Source: an uncultured Pseudoflavonifractor sp. (GTDB taxonomy: Bacteria > Bacillota > Clostridia > Oscillospirales > Oscillospiraceae). From it: a stretch of DNA of 64,000 bases. Below are positions 1 to 9,716 of the stretch, piece after piece (the stretch's first letter is position 1; each line of letters starts with the position of its first letter). A model generated the notes under the pieces. That model made no database searches. It was given only the letters and a program-made list of their open reading frames with translations, and was not told the DNA's origin. Where the stretch lies: contig CANEAY010000009.1 of NCBI GenBank assembly GCA_947425785.1, positions 28,784-92,783 on the forward strand, in the 5' to 3' direction. The position numbers were made by a program, and so were the translations under genes.

Positions 1-1
1 G

Positions 2-97
2 TACGCCAGGGAACAGATCATCTCCCGAAAAGAAAATGTGAAGTCCATGGACGAACTGGAAGCCTATGTCCACAACGTTTTGCGGGGAGACGGCTAA
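2..97 (+). CDS. C-terminal fragment of a CDS cut by the window edge, product unknown
   Basis: Open frame YAREQIISRKENVKSMDELEAYVHNVLRGDG* followed directly by a terminator hairpin. Confidence 0.5.
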   Translation, partial: YAREQIISRKENVKSMDELEAYVHNVLRGDG

Positions 98-100
98 GAA

Positions 101-129
101 AAGCCCGGCGCATTAGCGCCGGGCTTTTT
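101..129. terminator. Intrinsic terminator
   Basis: AAGCCCGGCGCATTAGCGCCGGGCTTTTT hairpin plus T tract. Confidence 0.85.
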
Positions 130-134
130 GCGGT

Positions 135-671
135 TCATTCGCCTTTGATGAGCTTGTTCAAGGTAAAGATGGCCCAGAGGTCGGACAGGCCCTGGTAGAG
201 GAAGGCACCGCCAATGATACGCCAGAGGGTGAGGCCCACGCCAAAGGGGTGGCGGAGAATAAGTCCCCCGAGTACCAGAGAGACAACAGACATGACCAGG
301 GTGGCTGTCCAGCCGGCATAGCCATAGGCACGCATATCCAGGCCCCGCTTCAGGTTCACCAGGCCGTCTATGACCACATAGAGGCCCAGGATAGCGGGAA
401 TGATGGAGATGATGAAATTGGAGTGGGTGAGGAAGAAGCCGCCCACGATGGCGGAGAGGATACCCAGGATCAGCTCTGCCTGGAAGGTGAAGCTGGCGCT
501 GCTGCCCCGGTGGACAAAAAAGCTGACGATGGTGATGACACCGTAGAGGAGAAGAAGTCCCCCCACGGCGGCACAGAACAGGGCGGTGGTGAGACCGGGG
601 ATAAACAGGAGCACCAGGCCCAAGACCAGGTAAAGCCCCGCCGCAGCCAGCATACTCTTTTTACCGTTCAT
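135..671 (-). CDS. HdeD/DUF308-like multi-pass membrane protein
   Basis: Start taken at MNGKKSMLAAAGLYL; hydrophobic repeated helices with GGLLLLYGVITI-type motifs. Confidence 0.6.
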   Translation of the reverse strand: MNGKKSMLAAAGLYLVLGLVLLFIPGLTTALFCAAVGGLLLLYGVITIVSFFVHRGSSASFTFQAELILGILSAIVGGFFLTHSNFIISIIPAILGLYVVIDGLVNLKRGLDMRAYGYAGWTATLVMSVVSLVLGGLILRHPFGVGLTLWRIIGGAFLYQGLSDLWAIFTLNKLIKGE

Positions 672-1077
672 ATCCCGCACTCTCCTTTTTTCGCTGTGCC
701 CGCGCCATGAAGCGTTCGTTGTCGATAATGAAACGGTGGTGGACGCCTTTGCCGATGACACCAGCCTCGTCATAGGCGGTCACGGAGAAGGTGAGGGAGC
801 GGCCATCCACGGCGGTAAGCTCCGCCTCCGCCCAAACCTTCATCCCTACAGGGGTGGCGGAATCGTGGCTGATATCGATGCGGACGCCGACGGTGCCCTC
901 GCCGGGGGCGAGAGCACCCTCAAGGGCGTTGACAGCGGCCCCCTCCATGAGGGCCACCATCATGGGGGTGGCAAAGACGGGGGCCAGACCGCTGCCCACA
1001 GCGGCGGCGGTGTTTTCAAAGCACACCTTGGTCTCCGCCCGGCCTTTCATGCCGACAGTAACAGACATATCGCTCAT
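661..1077 (-). CDS. Thioesterase family protein (FlK-like hotdog fold)
   Basis: MSDMSVTVGMKGRAETKVCFENTAAAVGSGLAPVFATPMMVALMEGAAVNAL... Confidence 0.75.
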   Translation of the reverse strand: MSDMSVTVGMKGRAETKVCFENTAAAVGSGLAPVFATPMMVALMEGAAVNALEGALAPGEGTVGVRIDISHDSATPVGMKVWAEAELTAVDGRSLTFSVTAYDEAGVIGKGVHHRFIIDNERFMARAQRKKESAGYER

Positions 1078-1081
1078 CTCC

Positions 1082-3079
1082 TTATTGGATGCCCAGGCCG
1101 ATCCACAGCTCGTTGTAGAGCTGCCGGGTCTCCTTGGGAAGGGATATATAGGATTCACACCGTTCCAGGACTTCGGCGGGGGCGGCAATGATCTCGTAGA
1201 CCTCTTGCTCCAGGGGCTCTCCATAGAGTTCCTCATAGTAAGCAGGATATTCCGCCAGGGCTTTCTCGTTGGGGGAGGCGTACCAGATGAAGTCCATATT
1301 GGCCAGATTGGCCTCGGTGGAGGCGATGAAGTTGATCCAGGCCTCTGCCTCCGCCTTGTGGGGGGCGTCCTTCAATACGCACATGGCGTCCACGAACCAG
1401 TTGGAGCCCTCCTCCGGGATGACGAAGGCCAGGTCGGGGTTGTTTTCCACCGCAGTGAGGTAGTCGCCGGCGTAATAAGCGCCGATGGCGGCGTTGCCGC
1501 CCTCCATCTTGAGAAAGATCTCGTCCATAACAAATGCCTGGTAGACCCCACGGCCCTTGGCGTCTGCGATCAATTCCGCAGCCTGGCGCAGCTGTGCTTC
1601 ATCGGTAGTGTTGATGTCGTAGCCCAGGTAGAGCAGGGCGGTGGCCATGGCGTCCCGGGAGTTGCGGAACATGAGCACCTGCCCGGCGTATTTGTCGTCA
1701 AACATGGCGCTCCAGCTGGTGATGGGCTCTTCCACCATAGCGGTGTTGTAGATGATGCCAACGGTGCCCCAGGTGTAGGGGACGGTGTACTCGTTGGTGG
1801 GATCGTAGGGTAGGTTTTTGAACTGGTCGCCGATGAGGGAGAAGTTGGGGATGTTATTGTAGTCCAGCTTCTCCAGCATATCTTCTTCAATAAGCTGGGA
1901 GATCATATAGTCGGAGGGGACGATGACGTCGTAGTCTCCCGCGCCGCTTTTCAGCAGGGAGTAGAGGGCCTCGTTGCTCTCGGCGGTCTGGTAATTGACC
2001 AGAATGCCGGTCTCCTCCTCAAACTGGGAGATGAGCGCTTCGTCGATATACTCCCCCCAGGAGCAGACGTTCACCATGGGCTTGCGGGTGTTTTGGAAGG
2101 CGCCCACCGCCGTGGTGGCGAGCACCGCCACACAGGCTGCCACCGCCGCCGCCTTTACCGGGAGGGGTGTGCGGCGGGGCCTGCTTCCGGCCATCTCCGC
2201 CACCGTGGCGGAGGGAGCGGCCTCCCGCCGGGCGGCGGCCTTCTCCTGCTGGGCCTCCCGTATGTTGATGACCGCCAGCAGGAGAATCACCGTCACGAAG
2301 AGGAGAGTGGAGATGGCGTTGATCTCCGGGCTTACCCGCTTCTTGGTCATGCCGTAGATGGTCATGGCCAGGGTGGAGGAGGACGACCCGGCAGTAAAGT
2401 AGCTGATGATGAAGTCATCGATGCTCATGGTGAAGGCGGTGAGGGCACCGGAAACGATGCCCGGCTTGATCTCCGGCAGGATAACTTTATAGAAGGCCTG
2501 GAACCAGGTACAGCCCAGATCCTGGGCAGCGTCGATGAGGTTCTTGTCCAGCTGCCGCAGCTTGGGGCTCACCGACAGCAGGACATAGGGGATGTTGAAG
2601 GTGATGTGGGCGATGAGCAGGGTGGGGAAGCCCAGGGTGAGCCGGGTGGGCAGGACAAATAGGCTCTGGACAGAGTTGACCCAGAGGGCAAAGTCCTTCC
2701 ACAGGGCAAAAAAGGCAACAAAGAAAAGGCACATGGCCACGCCGGTGACAATATCGGCGTTCACCATGGGGATGTTGTTCACCGTGTTGAGGGCGCTGCG
2801 GGTACGCCGGCGCAGACCGTAAAAGCCGATGGCGGCGAAGGTGCCGGCGATGGTGGAGATCACCGTGGCCAGCAGGGACACCAGCAGGGTGGTGTAAAGA
2901 CTGCGCATGATGATGCGGTTATGGAACAGCTCCTTGTACCAGTGAAGGGAGAAGCCGCCCCAGACCACATTGCTGTTATTCTGGTTGAAGGAGAAGACGA
3001 TGAGCAGGATGATGGGGGCGTAGAGGAAGAGAAACACCAGCACGGTGAAGAACCGGCTGAAGGCGGAGTTTTTCTTCAT
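1082..3079 (-). CDS. Fused spermidine/putrescine ABC permease (PotC-like) and substrate-binding protein (PotD-like)
   Basis: 665 aa: N-terminal BPD-type permease (PotC-like EAAxxLGC motif), C-terminal PotD-like VNVCSWGEYIDEALISQFEEETGI... domain. Confidence 0.9.
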   Translation of the reverse strand: MKKNSAFSRFFTVLVFLFLYAPIILLIVFSFNQNNSNVVWGGFSLHWYKELFHNRIIMRSLYTTLLVSLLATVISTIAGTFAAIGFYGLRRRTRSALNTVNNIPMVNADIVTGVAMCLFFVAFFALWKDFALWVNSVQSLFVLPTRLTLGFPTLLIAHITFNIPYVLLSVSPKLRQLDKNLIDAAQDLGCTWFQAFYKVILPEIKPGIVSGALTAFTMSIDDFIISYFTAGSSSSTLAMTIYGMTKKRVSPEINAISTLLFVTVILLLAVINIREAQQEKAAARREAAPSATVAEMAGSRPRRTPLPVKAAAVAACVAVLATTAVGAFQNTRKPMVNVCSWGEYIDEALISQFEEETGILVNYQTAESNEALYSLLKSGAGDYDVIVPSDYMISQLIEEDMLEKLDYNNIPNFSLIGDQFKNLPYDPTNEYTVPYTWGTVGIIYNTAMVEEPITSWSAMFDDKYAGQVLMFRNSRDAMATALLYLGYDINTTDEAQLRQAAELIADAKGRGVYQAFVMDEIFLKMEGGNAAIGAYYAGDYLTAVENNPDLAFVIPEEGSNWFVDAMCVLKDAPHKAEAEAWINFIASTEANLANMDFIWYASPNEKALAEYPAYYEELYGEPLEQEVYEIIAAPAEVLERCESYISLPKETRQLYNELWIGLGIQ

Positions 3080-3891
3080 AGCACCACCGCCTGTTCCTCG
3101 CCCTCACCGAAGCGGTTCATCACCAGCATACACAGTACCACGATAACCATCATCACCAGGGCGATGGCGGCCCCCAGCTGGGGATTGTAGGCCCCGCCCA
3201 GGAACTGCTGCTCAATAAGGTCGCCCAGCAAAAACTCGGTGCCGCCGCCCAGCATGGTGCTGATGGCGAAGGTGGACACACTGGGGACGAAGACCATGGT
3301 GATGCCGGAGAGCACGCCGGGCAGGGACAGGGGGAAGATGACCCGCCGGAAGGCCACCACGCTGTTGGCGCCCAGGTCGTGGGCGGCCTCCACCAGGGAA
3401 TTGTCCAGCTTCACGATGACGGAGTAGATGGGCAGGATCATAAAGGGCAGGTAGTTGTACACCATGCCCAGCACCACCGCCCCCTGGGTGTCGATCATCT
3501 GGAAGGGGCCCAGGCCGAAGAGGCCCAGGAACTGGTTGAGAAGGCCGTTATTTTCCAGAATGGCCATCCAGGAATAGGTGCGCAGCAGGAAGTTCATCCA
3601 CATGGGCAGCATGATGAGCACTGTGGCCACCCGCTGGAACCGGGGGCCTTCTTTGCTGAGCAGATAGGCCACCGGGTATCCGATGAGCAGGCAGATGACA
3701 GTGGCGATGATGGCCAGCCGGAAGGAGCGCACGAACACCACGGTGTAGTCCCCCATGGTGCTGAAATTGGACAGGGTGAACCCGCCGTCAGCGCCGCTGA
3801 AGGCATAAATGACGATCATAATGATGGGGGCCACCACGAAAATGGCCATCCAGATGACGTAGGGGATGGTGAAAGCCTTAGTCCTCTTCAT
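3076..3891 (-). CDS. potB: Spermidine/putrescine ABC transporter permease
   Basis: [22 protein letters not shown]...; [28 protein letters not shown] loop. Confidence 0.88.
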   Translation of the reverse strand: MKRTKAFTIPYVIWMAIFVVAPIIMIVIYAFSGADGGFTLSNFSTMGDYTVVFVRSFRLAIIATVICLLIGYPVAYLLSKEGPRFQRVATVLIMLPMWMNFLLRTYSWMAILENNGLLNQFLGLFGLGPFQMIDTQGAVVLGMVYNYLPFMILPIYSVIVKLDNSLVEAAHDLGANSVVAFRRVIFPLSLPGVLSGITMVFVPSVSTFAISTMLGGGTEFLLGDLIEQQFLGGAYNPQLGAAIALVMMVIVVLCMLVMNRFGEGEEQAVVL

Positions 3892-5014
3892 CGTCGCCCT
3901 CCGCCGCATCGGGGTCTACGTTCAGTTCATCGTACTCTTCGGAGTAGGAACTGTAATCGCCGAACATACCGGAATACTGGCTCTTCTTCATGATGTGGAA
4001 GCCGTCTGGATCGATCTTCACCCCAATGCGTGCCCCCTCGGGGGAGTAGTCCGTGGTCTGGATGAGCCATTTGAAGCCCTGGAAGTCCACGATGATATCG
4101 TAGTGCATCCCTTTGAAGGTGACCTCGGTGACGGTGCCAGTGATCTGGCCGGCCTCGGGGGAGACGATGTCGATGTCCTCAGGCCGGATGACCACGTCCA
4201 CCGGCTCATTGGGTGCAAAGCCCCCGTCCAGACAAGGGAACTTCTTGCCGTACATCTTGACGACCTTATCCTCGGGCATGGTGCCGTCGATGATGTTGGA
4301 CTCGCCGATGAAGTCGGCCACGAAGGCATTTTTCGGCTCGTTATAGATGTCCTCCGGGGTGCCGATCTGCTGGATGTTGCCCTTATCCATGACCACCACC
4401 GTGTCGGACATGGTGAGGGCCTCCTCCTGGTCGTGGGTCACGTAGATAAAGGTAATGCCCACCTCCCGCTGGATGCGCTTGAGCTCCACCTGCATATCCT
4501 TTCGGAGCTTCATATCCAGGGCGCCCAGGGGCTCATCCAGAAGCAGTACCTGAGGCCGGTTGACGATGGCCCGGGCAATGGCCACCCGCTGCTGCTGGCC
4601 GCCGGACAGGGAGGTGACGCTCCGCTTGCCGTAGCCGGGCAGATTGACGATCTCCAGGGCCTCCTCCACCCGGCGGGTGATGTCGGCTTCCGGCACCTTG
4701 GCAATGCGCAGGCCGAAGGCCACGTTTTCAAAGATGTTCATGTGGGTGAACAGGGCGTACTTTTGGAACACCGTATTGATCTGCCGTTTATGGGGCGGCA
4801 CGTCGTTGCATCGTCGGCCGTCAAAAAAAACGTCCCCGGAGGTAGGCTTTTGGAACCCACCAATGATCCTCAGCGTAGTGGTTTTGCCACAGCCGCTGGG
4901 GCCCAGGAGCGTTAGGAATTCTTTATCGTTGATGTAGAGATTCAGGTGATCGAGAATGATCTCGTCGTCGTACTTCACGACGCAATCCGATAGACGGATC
5001 AACTCTTTGGACAT
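3878..5014 (-). CDS. potA: Spermidine/putrescine ABC transporter ATP-binding protein
   Basis: Walker [10 protein letters not shown], signature LSGGQQQR, Walker B VLLLDEP, C-terminal TOBE-like region. Confidence 0.93.
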   Translation of the reverse strand: MSKELIRLSDCVVKYDDEIILDHLNLYINDKEFLTLLGPSGCGKTTTLRIIGGFQKPTSGDVFFDGRRCNDVPPHKRQINTVFQKYALFTHMNIFENVAFGLRIAKVPEADITRRVEEALEIVNLPGYGKRSVTSLSGGQQQRVAIARAIVNRPQVLLLDEPLGALDMKLRKDMQVELKRIQREVGITFIYVTHDQEEALTMSDTVVVMDKGNIQQIGTPEDIYNEPKNAFVADFIGESNIIDGTMPEDKVVKMYGKKFPCLDGGFAPNEPVDVVIRPEDIDIVSPEAGQITGTVTEVTFKGMHYDIIVDFQGFKWLIQTTDYSPEGARIGVKIDPDGFHIMKKSQYSGMFGDYSSYSEEYDELNVDPDAAEGDDEED

Positions 5015-5062
5015 TTATCCTCCCCCATTCCTTTTGTTTGATGGTCAGGTAGTGGAAAAGGC

Positions 5063-5087
5063 CGTACCCAACCGTCGGTTGGGTACG
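5063..5087 (-). promoter_or_regulatory. Hairpin in potA leader (attenuator-like)
   Basis: CGTACCCAACC-GTC-GGTTGGGTACG perfect 11-bp stem; on the minus strand followed by GGCCTTTTCC. Confidence 0.6.
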
Positions 5088-5103
5088 ACCTCTGACAAGG
5101 CAT

Positions 5104-5132
5104 AATATACACGGTACACTGGGAAATGTCAA
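5104..5132 (-). promoter_or_regulatory. sigma-A promoter of the pot operon
   Basis: Minus strand TTGACA - 17 nt - TATATT. Confidence 0.7.
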
Positions 5133-5247
5133 TAGATGGCGAAAACTTTTTGGGAAAGATGAGGGACAGATTAAAGAAGCATAAGAAGATAATTTGCAGA
5201 AGGTAGAAAAAATGTCAATAAACCTGATTTGCCCAGTTTCTATATAC

Positions 5248-5592
5248 CTATTGGATATTCAGAAACTTTCTCCCCCAAATAGTTGTAAATATGTATGCGA
5301 TACCACAAATTATGTTCGCATATCCAAAAAGAGGAGCTGAAGATTCCCATGGCATAAATATTTTTACAATGACAGAAGGGACAGCGAGAAAAATCCCTAA
5401 ACAGGAAAAAATTTCAAAGCAAGTACGCGCCCAGCGTTTCCTCTGAAATAAATAATGGTAAAGAATGATCCCATTTACAATTCCGGAAGCACCTATTTTG
5501 CCATAGAAAAGTCCGATTATTCTGGCCGAGCAAAAAATAAGGATGTCAATAACAAAGATTGTTTTTATCGGCTTTTTTTGCTGTTCACACAT
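5248..5592 (-). CDS. Small membrane protein, unknown function
   Basis: MCEQQKKPIKTIFVIDILIFCSARIIGLFY...; locally AT-rich. Confidence 0.45.
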   Translation of the reverse strand: MCEQQKKPIKTIFVIDILIFCSARIIGLFYGKIGASGIVNGIILYHYLFQRKRWARTCFEIFSCLGIFLAVPSVIVKIFMPWESSAPLFGYANIICGIAYIFTTIWGRKFLNIQ

Positions 5593-5640
5593 CACTATTA
5601 CACCTTCCTGCGGGAGAAATAAATGTGATCCGTGCAAAAT

Positions 5641-6615
5641 TCATTTATCAAGTTTGGTCAAAAATTCTTCCACAAAATCAATGTTTTCTTTAGGTACCTC
5701 TAATGTTTTGCCCTTCAAATATTCCAGCGCCCCGGCGTCGGTGGGGAAGTCGAAGACCAGCTTATAGGCCCACAGGGCCTGGCCCTTGCGGTCGGTCTTG
5801 CGGTTGTCCTCCCGGCGGCCGTACTTGCCGTCTCCCAGCAGGGGGTGGCCGGCGGCGGCGAACTGGGCCCTTATCTGGTGGGTGCGGCCCGTCAGAAGCT
5901 CACACTCCACCAGAGACAGGTTTCCCTTGACCTGCAGGGTCTTGTACCGGGTGACGGCGGTCTTGCCGCCGGGAACGGGCTTTTTGTAGACGCTGACCTG
6001 CTTTTTCTTCTCGTCCTTCAGAAGGAAACCTTTCAGCTCCCCCTGGGGCGGGGCCATCTTCCCCACTACGGCGGCCAGGTAGTATTTTCCGATCTCCCGG
6101 TCGCGGATCTTCTGATTCATGATCCGCAGGGCCTCGGCGGTCTTGGCGGCGATGACCAGCCCGCCGGTGTTGCGGTCGATGCGGTTGCACAGGGCGGGGG
6201 TGAAGGCCCCCTCCTGCCGGGGCGACCACTCTCTCTTTTGATAAAGGTAGGCCTGGATGTGGGTGATGAGGGTGGCCACGTACTCGTGCTCGTCGGGATG
6301 GCAGAGAAGGCCCGGCCGCTTGGAGCAGACCAGAAGGTGCTCGTCCTCGTAGACGATGTCCAGCTGGGGGGTGAAGACCGAGAGGAAGGCGTTGTCCTCC
6401 CGGGGAGCGTCGAAGAACTCGTCGTTGATGTAGAGCTGGAGCACATCCCCCGGCTGGAGCCGGTAGTCCCGCTGAGAGCCCTTGCCGTTGACCTTCACCC
6501 GCTTGAGCCGGATGTACTTCTGGGCCAGGGGGGCGGGGAGGAGGGGCAGGGCCTTGCCCAGCCAGCGGTCAAGCCGCTGCCCGGCGTCGTTTTTTCCCAT
6601 CGTAAACTCTCTCAT
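5641..6615 (-). CDS. RluA/RluD-family pseudouridine synthase
   Basis: S4-like N-terminus, HRLDRxTxG-type motif CNRIDRNTGGLVIAAKT, LLTGRTHQIRAQFAAAGHPLLGD. Confidence 0.92.
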   Translation of the reverse strand: MREFTMGKNDAGQRLDRWLGKALPLLPAPLAQKYIRLKRVKVNGKGSQRDYRLQPGDVLQLYINDEFFDAPREDNAFLSVFTPQLDIVYEDEHLLVCSKRPGLLCHPDEHEYVATLITHIQAYLYQKREWSPRQEGAFTPALCNRIDRNTGGLVIAAKTAEALRIMNQKIRDREIGKYYLAAVVGKMAPPQGELKGFLLKDEKKKQVSVYKKPVPGGKTAVTRYKTLQVKGNLSLVECELLTGRTHQIRAQFAAAGHPLLGDGKYGRREDNRKTDRKGQALWAYKLVFDFPTDAGALEYLKGKTLEVPKENIDFVEEFLTKLDK

Positions 6616-6713
6616 ACGCTCCACCTGCCAATGCGGCCCGGGCGGCGGCGGGGAGCGGCCCGGGCGGTTTTTCTGTATTGTAGCATTTTTCCTGAAAAAA
6701 GTGAAGAAAGTAT

Positions 6714-6742
6714 TTGACATGGGACAAAATTTTCGTTATAAT
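6714..6742 (+). promoter_or_regulatory. Consensus sigma-A promoter for yceD-rpmF
   Basis: TTGACA - 17 nt - TATAAT. Confidence 0.88.
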
Positions 6743-6771
6743 GTCCGCTGTACCGTTGCGAGGAGAATACT

Positions 6772-7290
6772 ATGCGTTTGGATTTAAAAGAGATCATCCA
6801 CATCCCCGGAGAGAGCCGGGATTTTTCCTGTACATTGGATCTTTCCCAGGTGGAGCTTTTCGGAGAGAAGCCTTTTCAGGCTCCTGTAGAGGTCTCGGGC
6901 ACCGTGCGGAATATGGCCGGGGCTCTGGTGCTCTCCGGCAGTGCCCGTTCCAGAGTGGAGACCTGCTGTGACCGCTGTCTGAAGCCCATCACCGTGGCCT
7001 TGGATATCCCGGTGGAGACCCTTCTGGCCGAAGAGCTGGAGGACGAGGAGAGCGACGAGATCGTCCTGCTGGAGGACGGCCAGGTGGATCTGGAGGAGCT
7101 CTTCACCACCGCCTGCATTCTGGACTGGGGCGGCAAGCACGTGTGCCGGGAGGACTGCGCGGGGCTGTGCCCCAAGTGTGGGAAAGACCTCAACGACGGG
7201 CCCTGCGGATGCGGGAAGGAATTGGATCCTCGTTTTGTCGCCCTGGCAAAACTTTTGGATAAGGAGCCGGAAGGCTCCGAAGAAGCATGA
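6772..7290 (+). CDS. YceD family (DUF177) protein
   Basis: CxxC motif CCDRCLKPI and acidic C-terminus; directly upstream of rpmF. Confidence 0.85.
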   Translation: MRLDLKEIIHIPGESRDFSCTLDLSQVELFGEKPFQAPVEVSGTVRNMAGALVLSGSARSRVETCCDRCLKPITVALDIPVETLLAEELEDEESDEIVLLEDGQVDLEELFTTACILDWGGKHVCREDCAGLCPKCGKDLNDGPCGCGKELDPRFVALAKLLDKEPEGSEEA

Positions 7291-7329
7291 GCAATGAATT
7301 GCCCCTGTCACGTTAAGGAGGTGTCATAG

Positions 7330-7521
7330 ATGGCAGTTCCCAAGAGTAAAGTGTCCAAGCAGCGCCGGAACAAGCGCCGCAGCGCCGTGTGGAAGCTGGA
7401 GACCCCCGGCGTCACCACCTGCCCCAAGTGCGGGGCCTATCGCCTGCCCCATCGGATGTGCAAGTCCTGCCTGAGCTACAACGGTCACGACTTCAGCAAG
7501 ACCGAGACCGCCGCTCAGTAA
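7330..7521 (+). CDS. rpmF: 50S ribosomal protein L32
   Basis: MAVPKSKVSKQRRNKRRSAVWKLETPGVTTCPKCGAYRLPHRMC. Confidence 0.97.
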   Translation: MAVPKSKVSKQRRNKRRSAVWKLETPGVTTCPKCGAYRLPHRMCKSCLSYNGHDFSKTETAAQ

Positions 7522-7690
7522 TGAGGGAAGGAAAAGAGGGAGAGGAAGGAATTCCTCTCTTCTTTTTTTGCCCAGAAGGGAAAGCGCCCCGGCTATGTGC
7601 CCAATGCGAAGCCTGACAATGCGCACCCGCAACGATTGATATTTTCCATTCAATATGATATACTACCCCCATCGAAAGGAAGTGTTTTCC

Positions 7691-9019
7691 ATGGCGAGAC
7701 CCCTGGTGGCTATCGTAGGCCGTCCCAATGTGGGAAAGTCCATGCTCTTCAATAAGCTCACCGGCCAGCGGCTGTCCATCGTGGAGGACACTCCCGGCGT
7801 CACCCGCGACCGCCTTTACGCCCCCTGCGAGTGGCGGGGGCGGAAGTTCGACCTGGTGGACACCGGCGGCATTGAGCCGGGCACCGACAGCGAGATGCTG
7901 CTGTTCATGCGCCGCCAGGCGGAGATCGCCATTGAAAACGCCACCGTCATCGTCTTTTTGTGCGACATCCAGACCGGCCTCACCGCCTCCGACCAGGAGG
8001 TGGCCTCCATGCTCCTCAAGTCGGGCAAGCCGGTGGTGCTGGCGGTGAACAAAATGGACTCCACCGGCCCGGAGAACCCGGACATCTACGAGTTCTACAA
8101 CCTGGGCCTGGGTGACCCTGTCCCTGTCTCCGCCGTCCACGGTCACGGCACCGGCGACCTGCTGGACGAGTGCTTCCAGTACTTCCCCGAGACCGATGAG
8201 GCGGAGGAGGACGAGGATGTGACCAAGGTGGCCATCATCGGCAAGCCCAATGTGGGCAAGTCGTCGCTGGTCAACCGCATCCTGGGCCAGGAGCGGGTCA
8301 TCGTCTCCGACATGGCGGGCACCACCCGTGACGCGGTGGACAATTACTTTGAAAACGAGAAGGGGAAGTACCTCTTCATCGACACTGCCGGTATGCGCCG
8401 CAAGAGCCGGGTGGACGACCGGGTGGAGAAATTCTCCGTCCTCCGGGCCACCCTGGCCATCGAGCGGTGCGACGTGTGCCTCATTATGATCGACGCCAAT
8501 GAGGGAGTCACCGAGCAGGACACCAAGGTGGCGGGCCTGGCCCACGAGGCGGGAAAGGCCAGCATCATCGTGGTCAACAAGTGGGACGCGGTGGAGAAGG
8601 ACGACAAGACCATGGATCGGATGGTCAAGGACATCCGCCGGGACTTGAGCTACATGACCTACGCTCCCATCCTCTTTATCTCCGCCCTGACGGGAAGCCG
8701 GGTGGAGCGCCTTTTCGACGCCATCAACGACGTGGCCGACCAGGCCGCCATGCGCATCACTACCGGGATGCTCAACGACGTGCTCAACGACGCCACTGCC
8801 CGTGTCCAGCCCCCCACGGACAAGGGTAAGCGGCTGAAGGTCTACTACATGACCCAGGTGGGGGTGAAGCCCCCCCACTTTGTCATCTTCTGCAACGATG
8901 CCAAGCTCTTCCACTTCTCCTACCAGCGGTATATCGAGAATCAGATCCGGGCCACTTTTGGCCTGGAGGGTACCCCGGTGAAGATCACCATTCGCCAGAA
9001 GGGCGATAAGGAGGGGTGA
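7691..9019 (+). CDS. der: Ribosome biogenesis GTPase Der
   Basis: Two G domains: GRPNVGKS and GKPNVGKS; NKMD, NKWD. Confidence 0.97.
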   Translation: MARPLVAIVGRPNVGKSMLFNKLTGQRLSIVEDTPGVTRDRLYAPCEWRGRKFDLVDTGGIEPGTDSEMLLFMRRQAEIAIENATVIVFLCDIQTGLTASDQEVASMLLKSGKPVVLAVNKMDSTGPENPDIYEFYNLGLGDPVPVSAVHGHGTGDLLDECFQYFPETDEAEEDEDVTKVAIIGKPNVGKSSLVNRILGQERVIVSDMAGTTRDAVDNYFENEKGKYLFIDTAGMRRKSRVDDRVEKFSVLRATLAIERCDVCLIMIDANEGVTEQDTKVAGLAHEAGKASIIVVNKWDAVEKDDKTMDRMVKDIRRDLSYMTYAPILFISALTGSRVERLFDAINDVADQAAMRITTGMLNDVLNDATARVQPPTDKGKRLKVYYMTQVGVKPPHFVIFCNDAKLFHFSYQRYIENQIRATFGLEGTPVKITIRQKGDKEG

Positions 9020-9021
9020 GC

Positions 9022-9711
9022 ATGGGAATGATAGGATTGTTCCTGCTGCAGAACCTGCAGTTCATCGTTGCCGCTGTGGCCGCCTATTTCCTGGGCTGTT
9101 CCAACGGCGCGGTCATCATCTCCAAGTACATTCTTCACGATGATGTGCGCACCCACGGCAGCGGTAACGCGGGATTGACCAATTTCTTCCGTACCTTCGG
9201 CGGGCCCCTGACTTTGGGGGTCATCGCCATCGACGTGCTGAAGGCCGTGCTGGCAGTCAGCCTGGGCGTGTGGCTGTCCGCCTCCTGGATGCCGGGCTTT
9301 GGGATCGATGCCGTCCAGCCCGACCCGGTATATGCCGCCATCCTGTTTAAGTACTGGTCTGGTATGTTCTGCCTGCTGGGGCACATCTTCCCCTGTATGT
9401 TCGGCTTCAAGGGGGGAAAGGGCATCCTCTCCGGCGGTGCCATCTGCTTTATGCTGGACTGGCGGCTGGCCCTGCTGGCCTGGGGCGGGTTCCTTGTCAT
9501 CGTTCTGGTGACCCGGTATGTATCCCTGGGCTCCATTTTTGCCTCCGCCGCCTTTCCTGTGGGTACCTGGCTCTTTGTCAGCCACGACCCGGTGGTGGTA
9601 GTGCTCTCCTGCCTGCTGGGAGCCCTCACCATCTGGATGCACCGGGGGAACATTGGGCGTCTGCTCCGGGGCGAAGAGAACAAGCTGAGCTTCCATAAAA
9701 AGAAGGAGTGA
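9022..9711 (+). CDS. plsY: Glycerol-3-phosphate acyltransferase PlsY
   Basis: GSGNAGLTNFFRTFG, HIFPCMFGFKGGKGI motifs. Confidence 0.92.
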   Translation: MGMIGLFLLQNLQFIVAAVAAYFLGCSNGAVIISKYILHDDVRTHGSGNAGLTNFFRTFGGPLTLGVIAIDVLKAVLAVSLGVWLSASWMPGFGIDAVQPDPVYAAILFKYWSGMFCLLGHIFPCMFGFKGGKGILSGGAICFMLDWRLALLAWGGFLVIVLVTRYVSLGSIFASAAFPVGTWLFVSHDPVVVVLSCLLGALTIWMHRGNIGRLLRGEENKLSFHKKKE

Positions 9712-9716
9712 ATCCT

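Noticed and set aside
7493-8914. Long minus-strand ORF opposite der (473 aa), and similar long antisense ORFs at 21662-23050, 31172-33466 and 23852-25891
   Set aside because: Shadow ORFs in high-GC coding DNA; the opposite strand encodes well-recognised genes and the antisense products have biased, unrecognisable composition.
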